This document shows positions 15,139-23,540 of a stretch of DNA of 32,386 bases, one piece after another; the stretch's first letter is position 1; every line of letters starts with the position of its first letter. This DNA is from Nocardia salmonicida NBRC 13393 (GTDB taxonomy: Bacteria; Actinomycetota; Actinomycetes; Mycobacteriales; Mycobacteriaceae), in the NCBI RefSeq assembly GCF_001613085.1, contig NZ_BDBR01000028.1, forward strand, positions 1 to 32,386, in the 5' to 3' direction. The position numbers were made by a program, and so were the translations under genes. Below the pieces are notes generated by a model. It ran no database searches. It worked only from the letters and a program-made list of their open reading frames with translations, and was not told where the DNA came from.

Positions 15139-15900
15139 TCAAAGACGACGAGCGGTGATGAGCCAAGCGCGGGAGTCGAAGTACACGCCGCTGTCGGTCT
15201 GATGGTCGGCCAGGATCTCGTGGAGCCGAGCGCGGGCTTGTTCGGATTCGGTGGGCTCGAGGTCGGCGAGGAATGCTGTGAATCCCGTCAGGCGGAGCAG
15301 GTTGTCGTAGGCGGCGACACTGTCGGGGCCGTAGTACACGGGCTCATCTATCTCGGCGAAGCCGATGTCAGTGAAACCCGCTGTCGCCAGCATGGATTCG
15401 GTGACGGCAGGGTCAGCGAGTGAAAACGGGCCGCGACCCGGCGTGGGGACTGTGGCGGCGAGCACGTCACTGAACACAGACGCCCATTCGTTGCGGTCGT
15501 GGCCTTGCCAGACCAGCCACGCGAGACGCCCCCCGGGACGCAATGCGCGCGCGATATTGGTGAACGCCGCGACCGGATCGGCGAAGAACATCACACCGAA
15601 CCTGCTGATACAGAGGTCGAAAGATGTTGGCGGGAAGGGATTCACCTGCGCGTCCGCCAGCTCGAAACTGATATTCGACGGTCCCTCGTCGTCGCTGATC
15701 CGACGGGCTTGTTCGAGCATCACCTCCGAGATGTCGACTCCGAGCGCGCTTCCGTCAACGGCCGCATGCGCGGCCTCACGGGTGGTCTGCCCTGTGCCAC
15801 AGCCGATGTCGAGCACGCGATCACCGGCGCCGACTTTCGCGGCAGCGAAGAAGTGCGCAGTGTGCCGACGCAGTTCGGCGTCGTAGTCGAACAGATCCAT
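15139..15900 (-). CDS. Class I SAM-dependent methyltransferase
   Basis: 253 residues. Motif I VLDIGCGTGQTT (29-40) binds SAM; LGVDISEVMLEQARR supplies the acidic ribose ligand; FDLCISRFGVMFFADPVAAFTNIARALRPGGRL is motifs IV-VI. AAGG-like AAGGA sits 5 nt before the ATG. The class resembles UbiE/COQ5 and small-molecule methyltransferases; the substrate cannot be told. It converges on the esterase gene and is divergent from the RNase Z gene. Confidence 0.9.
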   Translation of the reverse strand: MDLFDYDAELRRHTAHFFAAAKVGAGDRVLDIGCGTGQTTREAAHAAVDGSALGVDISEVMLEQARRISDDEGPSNISFELADAQVNPFPPTSFDLCISRFGVMFFADPVAAFTNIARALRPGGRLAWLVWQGHDRNEWASVFSDVLAATVPTPGRGPFSLADPAVTESMLATAGFTDIGFAEIDEPVYYGPDSVAAYDNLLRLTGFTAFLADLEPTESEQARARLHEILADHQTDSGVYFDSRAWLITARRL

Positions 15901-16026
15901 TGTCGTCCTTCGGAAGCTGTGTCATCGGTGCGAGCTTCGGCGCAGGCACGCACTCGGTCCATCTCACCACCGCCACGGCATTCATATCTACGTGACACCG
16001 ACGCGGCGACCCGCCAGGATGGGTCG

Positions 16027-16917
16027 ATGTCGACACGAGAACTCGTCGTCCTCGGCACAGCCGGGGCTGTGCCCACCCGCCGCCGCAACCACAACGGCTA
16101 CCTCCTGCGCTGGGACGGGCAGGGCGTGCTGTTCGATCCCGGCGAGGGCACCCAGCGCCAGATGGCGCACGCGGGAGCTTCGGCGACCGAACTGCATTGG
16201 CTGTGCATCACTCATTTCCACGGCGACCACTCGCTGGGCGTCCCCGGCATCGTGCAGCGACTCGGCCGCGACGGGGTGCCCCATGACGTGCACGCCGTCT
16301 ACCCCGCCGAGGGTGCCGAGTATTGGGAACGACTGAGATACGCGACGAGCTATTACGGCTCGCCCAGCCTCGTCGAACACCCGGTGAGCGGACCCCGCGA
16401 AACATTGCAGGGCAACGGTTTCACCCTCACCGCGCTCCCGCTGGCCCACAGCATCCCGACCTACGGCTACCGCCTCGCCGAACCGGACAGCCGAACATTT
16501 CTGCCCGAGAAGCTCCGCGAGCACGGCATCTCCGGCGCCGCGATCCGTGAGCTGTCGGGGCCTCTACTCGAGGAATGCTCGGCACCGAGACCGGGCCAGA
16601 AGGTGGCTTTCATCATGGATACTCGCCTGTGCGACAACGTCTTCGAGCTCGCCGATGGCGTCGACATGCTGATCATCGAGTCCACCTTCCTCGACTCCGA
16701 GACGGATCAGGCGCACGAACGCGGCCATCTCACCGCGCGTCAGGCGGGCGAGGTGGCGCGCTCCTGCGGGGTGAACACCCTTGTTCTGACCCACTTTTCG
16801 GAGCGCTATACCGCGAGCGAGGATCACCTGTTCATCGAACAGGCCGGCTTTCCCGGCGCCGTTCTCGCCCACGATCTCGACCGCGTCGCCCTTCCGGCAC
16901 GCCGCGCGGGCAGCTGA
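16027..16917 (+). CDS. rnz: Ribonuclease Z (tRNA 3'-processing), metallo-beta-lactamase fold
   Basis: 296 residues from ATG 16027; a longer open frame upstream is the antisense of the methyltransferase. The zinc motif is THFHGDHSLGVPG (His63, His65, Asp67, His68), followed in family order by the LPLAHSIPTYGYRL region, MDTRLCDN (the GDTR-like aspartate) and LVLTHFSERY (last His). VLGTAGAVPTRRRNHNGYLL replaces the usual GTSSGVPT. Long insertions between the motifs match the RNase Z exosite region. The enzyme cleaves tRNA precursors after the discriminator base and is cytoplasmic. A hairpin follows 2 nt after the stop. Confidence 0.88.
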   Translation: MSTRELVVLGTAGAVPTRRRNHNGYLLRWDGQGVLFDPGEGTQRQMAHAGASATELHWLCITHFHGDHSLGVPGIVQRLGRDGVPHDVHAVYPAEGAEYWERLRYATSYYGSPSLVEHPVSGPRETLQGNGFTLTALPLAHSIPTYGYRLAEPDSRTFLPEKLREHGISGAAIRELSGPLLEECSAPRPGQKVAFIMDTRLCDNVFELADGVDMLIIESTFLDSETDQAHERGHLTARQAGEVARSCGVNTLVLTHFSERYTASEDHLFIEQAGFPGAVLAHDLDRVALPARRAGS

Positions 16918-16918
16918 G

Positions 16919-16947
16919 GGCAGCCGCGGCATGGCGCTGCGGCTGCC
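16919..16947. terminator. Hairpin after rnz
   Basis: GGCAGCCGCGGC (16919-16930) pairs with GCTGCGGCTGCC (16936-16947) over 12 positions with one G-U wobble and a 5 nt loop. It lies between the convergent rnz gene and the secreted-protein gene ending at 16958. Confidence 0.7.
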
Positions 16948-16957
16948 TGCGGATCTG

Positions 16958-17374
16958 CTAGAAGCCGAAGCTTCCGGTCGACGGCGTGGCGGTCGGAACG
17001 TTGACGGTGACCAACTCCGAGAACGCGAACTCGGCGCCGTTGACGCAGCCGCCGCGTGCGGTGATCGTGGTGCCGGGCTCGAGGCCGTCGAGCGAGGTCA
17101 CGACCATCTTGCCGGGGTCGGCCAGCGATTCCGGTGCGCCGTCACCGAAGAAGACGTGGTTGTTCTCGGGGCCGACCCCCGCTTCGGCCCAGCACTGCCC
17201 ACGGTCGTTGGGGTTGCGCAGGGTGGCGGTGACGGTGCCCGCCGCGGTTCCGGCGAAAGTGATCTCGGGTGCTACGAACGGCGTCGCCGCGCCCGCGGGT
17301 GCGATCGCGACAGGACCGAATGCGACTACGGCGGCGGATGCGGCGAGGAATGCTCCAGAAATTCGTCTGTTCAT
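16958..17374 (-). CDS. Secreted protein of unknown function, 138 residues
   Basis: The ATG at 17374 begins a signal peptide (MNRR n-region, long Ala/Val core, AGA cleavage near residue 30). An upstream in-frame Met at 17413 would bury the signal. The mature domain of about 107 residues is beta-rich (ITFAGTAAGTVTATLRNPND, MVVTSLDGLEPGTTITARGGCVNG, FSELVTVNVP) and has two cysteines, RGQCWAE and RGGCVNG, that can form one disulfide. The pattern is an immunoglobulin-like secreted domain seen in Nocardia orphans. Function unknown. Confidence 0.8.
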   Translation of the reverse strand: MNRRISGAFLAASAAVVAFGPVAIAPAGAATPFVAPEITFAGTAAGTVTATLRNPNDRGQCWAEAGVGPENNHVFFGDGAPESLADPGKMVVTSLDGLEPGTTITARGGCVNGAEFAFSELVTVNVPTATPSTGSFGF

Positions 17375-17447
17375 CACCTCTTCGATGCTGCACGACAACG
17401 AATTTCGACACAAGGAAAGTGGTGCCCCTGCAATCAGGGGCTGGCGC

Positions 17448-18101
17448 TCAGCGCTGACCTCGGCGCGCTTCGAGCGCGTCCAGGATCAGATCCAGCCCGA
17501 ATCCGAACTCGCCCGAGTAGTCGTACCCCGGTCGCAGGGCGTGGTCGACGATCATCTCCGTGAGATACGGCAGCTCGTCTGCCGGAAGGTTCGCGAGAAT
17601 GCCGCCCGCGACTTCCTCGACGTCCGCCGGTACGGACACGGGCAGGTTCGCCTCCTGCAGGACGAAACCGCCCACATAGCTGTCGATCAGCGAGACCGCG
17701 TGCGCGGCCATCGGCAGCGAGAACCCGGCCTCCCGAAGAACTCCCAGGACCGCGTCGTGATGACGCAGGGTCGCCGAGCCCGGATTCCGACGCGAATCCA
17801 TCAACCCGAGCGCCCAACTGTGTTGCGCCAGCACCGAACGCGCCGAGCGAGCCCGCGCCCGGATCGCCTCCCGCCAATCGGCACATCCGGCCGCAGGCAA
17901 CTCGATCGCCGCGAACACCGCGTCGACAACGCCGTCGAGTATCGCGTCCTTGTTCGGCACATGGTTGTAGAGCGACATCGCCTCCACCCCCAACTCCTGC
18001 GCCACCCGCCGCATCGTGATGGCCTCCACTCCCCCACGGTCAGCGACCCGAATCGCGGCATCCAGCACACGATCGCGACTCAGCGGTTGCCGTACGGGCA
18101 T
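17448..18101 (-). CDS. TetR-family transcriptional repressor (TetR_C type)
   Basis: 217 residues from ATG 18101 with AGGAGG 4 nt upstream. The N-terminal HTH is ITMRRVAQELGVEAMSLYNHVPNKDAILDGVVDAV (about 28-62), with the SLYNHVPNK signature of the tetracycline-repressor subgroup. The C-terminal ligand domain carries YVGGFVLQEANLP. It is divergent from a deazaflavin-dependent reductase gene; two identical-core palindromes lie between the starts and are almost certainly its operator. It probably represses itself and the reductase and is released by a small hydrophobic ligand. Confidence 0.9.
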   Translation of the reverse strand: MPVRQPLSRDRVLDAAIRVADRGGVEAITMRRVAQELGVEAMSLYNHVPNKDAILDGVVDAVFAAIELPAAGCADWREAIRARARSARSVLAQHSWALGLMDSRRNPGSATLRHHDAVLGVLREAGFSLPMAAHAVSLIDSYVGGFVLQEANLPVSVPADVEEVAGGILANLPADELPYLTEMIVDHALRPGYDYSGEFGFGLDLILDALEARRGQR

Positions 18102-18132
18102 GGGACCTCCTCGGTGACGAAGCGTTGACAAG

Positions 18133-18165
18133 CTTACAGATGTAAGTCAGCCTTACAGGTGTAAG
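18133..18165. promoter_or_regulatory. Tandem TetR operator, two CTTACA-NN-TGTAAG palindromes
   Basis: CTTACAGATGTAAG (18133-18146) and CTTACAGGTGTAAG (18152-18165) are perfect 6+2+6 palindromes repeated with a 19 bp period; the flanking GTCA is also repeated. A TTGACA hexamer lies just before them (18125-18130). The site starts 32 bp upstream of the repressor start and ends 30 bp before the reductase ATG. Confidence 0.82.
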
Positions 18166-18194
18166 TCACGCTGGCCCGAACAAGGGAGCACCCC

Positions 18195-18566
18195 ATGCCT
18201 ATGCCGATCTGGTGGGGCAAAATCAACAAACGCGTCTTCAATCCCCGCGCCGTCGCAGGCGGAAAATGGCCGGTCCTCACCCACACCGGCCGCACCTCGG
18301 GAAAGACCTACCGCACCCCGCTCGACGCCCACCCCGTCGACGGCGGCTACCTGTTCGTCCTCGTCTACGGATCGGCCTCGGACTGGGTGCAGAACATCCT
18401 GGCCACAGGCACCGCGCAACTCCGCAAAGACGGCCAGGAGATAGCCCTCACCACACCGCGCGTCGTCGGAAGAGACGAAGCATTTCAGGCACTGCCCCCA
18501 GAAATCCCCCGCCCACCGAAACTCCTCCGCATTACCGAGTTCCTCCGCATGGACCTCGCCGACTGA
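18195..18566 (+). CDS. Deazaflavin (F420)-dependent nitroreductase-like protein, Ddn/DUF385 family
   Basis: 123 residues. LTHTGRTSGKTYRTPLDAHPVDGGYLFVLVYGSASDWVQNILATGTAQL is the F420-binding split-barrel signature of Ddn-like proteins. GGGAG lies upstream of the ATG at 18195; a second Met two codons later is possible. The family reduces quinones and nitro compounds with F420H2 in mycobacteria and nocardiae. It is divergent from a TetR-type repressor with a strong operator between them, so expression is probably ligand-induced. Confidence 0.9.
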   Translation: MPMPIWWGKINKRVFNPRAVAGGKWPVLTHTGRTSGKTYRTPLDAHPVDGGYLFVLVYGSASDWVQNILATGTAQLRKDGQEIALTTPRVVGRDEAFQALPPEIPRPPKLLRITEFLRMDLAD

Positions 18567-18612
18567 CTTCGCCCCTGATCATCGGGATCCCGTGATGGCC
18601 CCGGATCAGCTC

Positions 18613-19149
18613 TTAACCCACGTCCCGCCGCAACCAGGTGACTTCGGCGCCGACGCTGTCGGTCCCCTGCCGGTAGGCCTCGAGGTCCTCGTCCCACGGC
18701 GCGCCCAGTGCCCTGTCGAGTTCGGTGGACAGGTCGAATGTTCCGTGGACGTCGAGTTCTTTGGCGGCCTGGAGTAAGGCTCGTAATCGCATTTCGCCCA
18801 GCATCACGTCGCCGTTGGCGCCGGTGGATCCGTGCCAGAGCCCGAGGGTGGGGACAAAGCTGTAGCGCTCGCCGTCGACGCCTTCGCTGGGGTCCTCGGT
18901 GACTTCGAAACGCAGCACCGGCCAGGTGCGCAATGATTGGGCAATCCGGGCCGCGGTGCCGACGGGACCGACCCAGTCGCTGCTGGCGCGGAGTTGCCCG
19001 TCGGCTGGTTGGGTGTTCCAGCGTAATTTCGCGGGGGACGACAGCGCGGTGGACAGCGCCCATTCCACGTGAGGGCACAACGCGGCGGGCGATGAGTGGA
19101 TGTAAACCACACCCGCCGTCGCGTCAGCGAACTGACTCGATGCGCGCAC
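18613..19149 (-). CDS. DUF3145 family protein
   Basis: 178 residues from GTG 19149, with GGAGG 9 nt upstream. MRASSQFADATAGVVYIHSSPAALCPHVEWALS and VLRFEVTEDPSEGVDGERY...GLWHG...GDVMLGEMRLRALL match the DUF3145 family, conserved across actinobacteria including Streptomyces. The function is unknown. No signal peptide or transmembrane helix; probably cytosolic. Length agrees with the family. Confidence 0.9.
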   Translation of the reverse strand: MRASSQFADATAGVVYIHSSPAALCPHVEWALSTALSSPAKLRWNTQPADGQLRASSDWVGPVGTAARIAQSLRTWPVLRFEVTEDPSEGVDGERYSFVPTLGLWHGSTGANGDVMLGEMRLRALLQAAKELDVHGTFDLSTELDRALGAPWDEDLEAYRQGTDSVGAEVTWLRRDVG

Positions 19150-19252
19150 TTACCAACACCTCCAGCCTCGACAAGGAACGTCTTCCCCAACGGCCCGTCG
19201 TGGTCTGGCGTGGCACGAGTGTACTGAAGTGTGCGGTGTTGCGCGTGTTACT

Positions 19253-20068
19253 TTACTGCGTGTTATGTGTCTCTGCGATAACGGAATCGCTGAATTTCGG
19301 CCACGCTGTTCTGGCCCAGTCACCGAAATTCTCGTCGCTCAGCGCGATTGTCGCCACCGCTATTTCCGGGTCGACCCAGAGGAACGTGCCGGACTGGCCG
19401 AAGTGCCCGTAGGTGCGGGCGGAATTGGCTGAACCCGTCCAATGCGGGGTTTTTCCGTCGCGGATTTCGAATCCCAATCCCCAGTCGTTGGGACGCTGGG
19501 AGCCGTATCCCGGCAGGACTCCGTTGCGGTCGGGGAATTGCACCGAGGTCGCGTCGTCCAAGGTTTGCCGAGATATCAATTGAGGCGTCAGCAACTCGGT
19601 GGCGAATAGCGTGAGGTCGGCGAGGGAGGCGCTGGCCGCGTGGCCGGCGGACCCGACGAGGACCGCGGTGGCCATGCCGAGCGGCTCGAAAACCGCTTCG
19701 CGCAGATATCGCGGAAATTCGATACCGGTCTGGGCGGTGAGGAAATCGGCGAGCAGTTCGAATCCCGCGCTCGAGTAGATGCGGCGGGCGCCGGGTTCGG
19801 CGAGCACTTCGGGAGTGGCGAACGCGACGCCGGAGGTGTGGGCGAGTAGATGCCGCACGGTGGAACCGGGCGGACCCGCCGGTTGGTCGAGTTCGACCGC
19901 GCCTTCCTCGAGCGCCACGAGCGTGGCATAGGCGACGAGCGGTTTGGTGACCGAGGCGAGCCGGAACACCCGCTCGGTATCGCCGATGGTCGACACACCG
20001 TCGGCGGTGACCACGGCGGCGGCGGCGTTCTTGACCGGCCAGTGCTGAACCTGCTGCAACGATCGCAT
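19253..20068 (-). CDS. Serine hydrolase, beta-lactamase family (compact)
   Basis: 271 residues from ATG 20068; the much longer open frame extending to 21097 is antisense to the next gene. Motifs of the penicillin-binding fold: LASVTK (Ser39, Lys42), IYSSAGF (Tyr98; Ser instead of the usual Asn two residues on), and GHFGQSG in place of KTG/HTG. There is no signal peptide, so it acts inside the cell unless exported otherwise. It is shorter than typical class C enzymes. Likely an esterase or peptidase rather than a resistance enzyme. Its start is 39 bp from the divergent EstB-like gene, leaving room only for overlapping, nearly leaderless promoters. Confidence 0.87.
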   Translation of the reverse strand: MRSLQQVQHWPVKNAAAAVVTADGVSTIGDTERVFRLASVTKPLVAYATLVALEEGAVELDQPAGPPGSTVRHLLAHTSGVAFATPEVLAEPGARRIYSSAGFELLADFLTAQTGIEFPRYLREAVFEPLGMATAVLVGSAGHAASASLADLTLFATELLTPQLISRQTLDDATSVQFPDRNGVLPGYGSQRPNDWGLGFEIRDGKTPHWTGSANSARTYGHFGQSGTFLWVDPEIAVATIALSDENFGDWARTAWPKFSDSVIAETHNTQ

Positions 20069-20107
20069 ATCGGCAGCGTACGAGACGCGGCTACGATCGA
20101 GGACACC

Positions 20108-21304
20108 ATGAGTCCCGCACCATCGATCCACGGCGACGTGGCGGCCGGTTTCGGCCCCGTCGCCGACGCCTTCCGCCGCAACTTCACCCACCACGGCGAG
20201 ATCGGCGCCGCCGTCGCCGTCTACTCCGGCGACCAGCCACTGGTCGACCTGTGGGCAGGCCATCGCGATCGCACACGCGAGGTGGCGTGGGAGCGCGACA
20301 CGATCGTGCCGGTGTTCTCGTCGTCGAAGGGGATGTCGGCGTTCACGCTGGCGACGGCGGTGTCGCGGGGGCTGCTCGACTACGAGGCGCCGGTGGTGAA
20401 GTACTGGCCGGAATTCGGCGCGCACGGTAAGGAACGGGTCACCGTGCGTCAGCTGATCGACCACCAGGCGGGGCTGTCCGGGCTGGACCGGATCGTGAAA
20501 CTGCGGGAACTGATCGATCGTGACGCCCTGGGTGAGCTGCTCGCCGCGCAGAAACCGGCGTGGGAGCCCGGCACCCGGCACGGTTATCACGCGCTCACGC
20601 TGGGCCTGTATCAGAGCGAATTGCTGCGACGGGTGGATCCGGCGGGCCGTAGTCTCGGCCAATTCTTCGCCGAGGAGATCGCGGGCCCGGTCGGCGCCGA
20701 TCTGTTCATCGGTCTGCCCGAGACCGAGCCCATGGAACGGGTAGCCCAGCTGTCGGCGACCAAGGGCTTGGACATCTGGCGCTACGAGCGTCGCGATATC
20801 CCGCTGCGGATCGGCGGCGAGGTCTACGCCAAGCGTGGATATTCCTATGCGGCACTGACCAATCCGCGCCCCGGCGCCCCGGCGCGTGCCGCCCGGCGGG
20901 AGTTCCTCGAGATCGAGTGGCCCGGCATGAACGGTGTCGGCAACGCCCGCGCGCTGGCGAAGGTCTACGGCGCCGCGGCGGGTCGCACCGGCGCGCTGCC
21001 CATCGACGACGGTGTTCTCGACCTGCTCGCCGCCGCCGACACCGCCGACGATGTGCCCGCCGATGATCTGGTCCTGCACACCAAGAGCCGTTACCACCTC
21101 GGTTTCCGTAAGTCGCGCGGCACTTTCCGCTTCGGCTCGGACAAACGCGCCTACGGCACCACCGGTTTGGGCGGCTCCTTCGGATTCGCCGACCCGACAA
21201 CCGGATTGGGCTTCGGTTACAGCATGAACCGCCTCGGCATGGCGATTCTCGACGATGTGCGCAGCCGCAACCTGCGCGAGGTCGTCGTGCGGTGCGCCGA
21301 CTGA
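20108..21304 (+). CDS. Beta-lactamase-fold esterase (class VIII, EstB/LipE-like)
   Basis: 398 residues, ATG 20108 with GAGGA 5 nt upstream. The opening HGDVAAGFGPVADAFRRNF...GAAVAVYSGDQPLVDLWAGHRD is typical of the EstB-like group. The nucleophile motif is FSSSK (Ser71, Lys74), GYHALTLGLY carries the catalytic Tyr, and GTTGLGGSFGF replaces the KTG box. No signal peptide is seen. Class VIII esterases hydrolyse short-chain esters and sometimes beta-lactams. It is divergent from another enzyme of the same fold, suggesting an old duplication or a shared substrate. Confidence 0.9.
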   Translation: MSPAPSIHGDVAAGFGPVADAFRRNFTHHGEIGAAVAVYSGDQPLVDLWAGHRDRTREVAWERDTIVPVFSSSKGMSAFTLATAVSRGLLDYEAPVVKYWPEFGAHGKERVTVRQLIDHQAGLSGLDRIVKLRELIDRDALGELLAAQKPAWEPGTRHGYHALTLGLYQSELLRRVDPAGRSLGQFFAEEIAGPVGADLFIGLPETEPMERVAQLSATKGLDIWRYERRDIPLRIGGEVYAKRGYSYAALTNPRPGAPARAARREFLEIEWPGMNGVGNARALAKVYGAAAGRTGALPIDDGVLDLLAAADTADDVPADDLVLHTKSRYHLGFRKSRGTFRFGSDKRAYGTTGLGGSFGFADPTTGLGFGYSMNRLGMAILDDVRSRNLREVVVRCAD

Positions 21305-21329
21305 CCTGTCCGTCAGGCGCGAACGAGGA

Positions 21330-21370
21330 TCACCACGCTCTCGGCGGAGTATTTCCGACCGGCGTGGTGA
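21330..21370. terminator. Stem-loop between convergent genes
   Basis: TCACCACGC (21330-21338) and GCGTGGTGA (21362-21370) form a perfect 9 bp stem with a 23 nt loop that has further weak pairing. It lies between the end of the esterase gene (21304) and the end of aztD (21386). Confidence 0.6.
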
Positions 21371-21385
21371 CCTCGATCGGCGCGC

Positions 21386-22546
21386 TCAGTGCGCGGTGAC
21401 GCCGGTGAGTTCGTTCGGCGTGCCTGCCAGAGTGGCGGTGGCGGTGATGTTTCCGGCAGTCAGGTCGACGCGGTGCACCTGCTTGGCGGCCGGGTCGCTC
21501 ACGTAGGCGATGCCGTCGCGGACGAACAGAGCCGGGCGAGCGGCTTGCCAGTCGAGCGGCTCCTGCCAGGCGCCGATCACGGGAATGGTGCGAACGACCT
21601 TGCCCGCCAACGGATCGATCACGTGGATCTTGCCGTCGGTGCCGAGTACCAGCGCCTCACCCTGCGGGCCGCGAGCCAGCGAACGGAAGGTGTAACTGGT
21701 GCCGAGATCGACCAGGCGCAGCGTGCCGTCGGTGGTGTTCACCAGCGACACCTGCTGCGGACGTTCGAGTTCGGCGTCCTTGTCCTGTTTGTAGTCACCG
21801 AGCACGATCGGCGACGCCTCACTGCCGGACATGTTCCCGATCCGGCCGTAGGGGGTCGGGCTGGTGACCTTGGTGATCTTGCCGTCGCGGTACACGACGG
21901 CGCCGGTCTGGCAGCCGATCACGACCGCTTCGCCCTGGGCAGCGGCTTCGCCGTGCACACCGGGGCAGTCCTCGTTGCGGGTGAGTTCCTTGCGGCCCTT
22001 GTCGAGCGCGACGACGCCGACGCGCTTGTCCTCGGTGCCGAGAGTGAGCACCAGATTTCCGTTGCTCAACTCGATCGCGACGCCGTGGTGCGGTGCGGCA
22101 GCCTTGTAGACCTCTGTCGGCTTTCCGCTGTCGACCTGCGCGGTCTCGAGAATGGTGACCTCACCGGACCCGTCGGCGAACAGCACGGTCTTGCCCGCGT
22201 GTCGAACAACGTGGCCCGGTTTGGCGGCAGGGAACTGGGTTCCGGTGAACGCGCCGTCGTAGGCGTCGAAGACGCGGAAGCCCTCCTTGGTCGACACCAT
22301 CAGATGGTCGTCGTCGCCGACCGGATTGAGCCGGTTGTATCCGTCGATCTTCACGTCGGCCCGCTGGGTCAGTGACGCGCCGTCGAGGACGTAGATCCCG
22401 CCGTCGTAGGTCAGGGCGATCGGTTCGGCGCCCGGCGTGTGCTGATGTTCGTGGCCGGAATCCTCTGCACCACAACCGCTCAGCGCCACCACCGAGGCGA
22501 GAACCCCGGACATGGCCACCATCGTGGTGGTCCGTGACCTGTTCAT
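21386..22546 (-). CDS. aztD: Zinc metallochaperone AztD, lipoprotein with His-rich N terminus
   Basis: 386 residues. The ATG at 22546 has GGAG 6 nt upstream and opens a lipoprotein signal (MNRSR..., lipobox LSGC, Cys25). Right after the anchor is GHEHQH (His32, 34, 36), a zinc-capturing arm. The rest is a beta-propeller of repeated blades (GGIYVLDGASL, GFRVFDAYDG, VTILETAQ, VGVVALDKG, LRLVDLGTSY, IHVIDPLAGKV, AYVSDPAAKQVHRVDL). In Paracoccus AztD passes zinc to the binding protein AztC. Here it is the third gene leftward, 25 bp after aztC, in the operon led by aztB. It probably works under zinc starvation on the outer membrane face. Confidence 0.88.
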   Translation of the reverse strand: MNRSRTTTMVAMSGVLASVVALSGCGAEDSGHEHQHTPGAEPIALTYDGGIYVLDGASLTQRADVKIDGYNRLNPVGDDDHLMVSTKEGFRVFDAYDGAFTGTQFPAAKPGHVVRHAGKTVLFADGSGEVTILETAQVDSGKPTEVYKAAAPHHGVAIELSNGNLVLTLGTEDKRVGVVALDKGRKELTRNEDCPGVHGEAAAQGEAVVIGCQTGAVVYRDGKITKVTSPTPYGRIGNMSGSEASPIVLGDYKQDKDAELERPQQVSLVNTTDGTLRLVDLGTSYTFRSLARGPQGEALVLGTDGKIHVIDPLAGKVVRTIPVIGAWQEPLDWQAARPALFVRDGIAYVSDPAAKQVHRVDLTAGNITATATLAGTPNELTGVTAH

Positions 22547-22571
22547 GAAATGCTCCATCTCTTTGTGCGAA

Positions 22572-23540
22572 TTAAGCTGTAGGCCCGGATAGACCACGGG
22601 CGATGGCCTCGGTGTTGACGCGGGCCATCTCCAGATAGGTGCCCGCGCCGTCACCGGGTGGGGTGAGTGACTCGGTGTGCAGGGCGATCACCTGCACCTG
22701 CAGGCCGGTGTGTTCGGCGAGGACGCGCGAAAGCCGGTCGGGCTGTGCGGAATCGGCGAAGATCGCCCGCACCCCGGCGGTCCTGATCGCGGTCGCGAGG
22801 TCGTCGAGATCGGAGGCGCTCGGTGAGGCGAGGGTGGTGCCGCTGGGAATCACCGCGCCGATCACCCGGAACCCGAATCGCTGTGCGAGATAACCGAAGA
22901 CGTGATGGTCGGTGACCAACTGCCTGCGCTCTGCCGGAACGGCCGCGAACCGCTCGGTCATCCACCGGTCCAGCTGGTCGATCTCACCGAGGTAGCGCTG
23001 CGTATTCGCCTGCACCGCTCCGGCCTCGACGCCGTCGACTCGGGCGAGCACCTCGGCGCTGATCGCCTCGACGGCCATGCGCACCCGGCGCGGATCGGTC
23101 CAGAAGTGCGGATCAGGTTGCCCCGCCGACTCATCGGAGGTGTACGCGATCGGATCCACCCGCTCGGCCACAGCCAGGGTGGGGACCCCGGCCGCCGCAG
23201 CGGCCCCCACATGGCGCGCCACGCCTTCCTCGAGCCCGAGCCCGTTGTGCACCACCAGCGCGGCTCGCTCGATCTCGGCCGCCTGACGTGCGGAAACAGC
23301 GAATGAATGCGGATCGGCTCCCGCCTGCATCAACACCGTCACCGGCACCGTGTCACCGACAACGGCCCGGGTCAGATCGCCGAGAATGTTCGTGGTCACC
23401 ACGATCCCGGACCGCTCGCTCCCGCTGGTACACGCGCTCACCAAGGGCACGAGAAGTACTGCGGCAGCCAGCAACTGGATCAGCCTGCGTAGCCGATCGG
23501 TCCGTGAGGTCCGACGGTCATCGGGGAACAAGTGCTTCAC
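22572..23540 (-). CDS. aztC: Zinc ABC transporter substrate-binding lipoprotein AztC
   Basis: 322 residues from GTG 23540, whose last bases overlap the aztB stop (GTGA). Lipobox LVSAC (Cys37). Cluster A-I zinc-binding family: IVVTTNILGDLTRAVVGD, then ligands His78 (GADPHSF), His145 (PDPHFWTDP), His212/His213 (DHHVFGYL) and an acidic residue in FADSAQPDRL (Asp263). The His-rich flexible loop of ZnuA is absent, as in AztC proteins that depend on an AztD chaperone. It captures zinc and delivers it to the AztB permease. Confidence 0.9.
   Translation of the reverse strand: MKHLFPDDRRTSRTDRLRRLIQLLAAAVLLVPLVSACTSGSERSGIVVTTNILGDLTRAVVGDTVPVTVLMQAGADPHSFAVSARQAAEIERAALVVHNGLGLEEGVARHVGAAAAAGVPTLAVAERVDPIAYTSDESAGQPDPHFWTDPRRVRMAVEAISAEVLARVDGVEAGAVQANTQRYLGEIDQLDRWMTERFAAVPAERRQLVTDHHVFGYLAQRFGFRVIGAVIPSGTTLASPSASDLDDLATAIRTAGVRAIFADSAQPDRLSRVLAEHTGLQVQVIALHTESLTPPGDGAGTYLEMARVNTEAIARGLSGPTA

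Noticed and set aside
19253..21097. 614-codon minus-strand frame as one gene
   Set aside because: Only the part from 20068 reads as a serine hydrolase; the rest is antisense to the EstB-like gene and has no domain.
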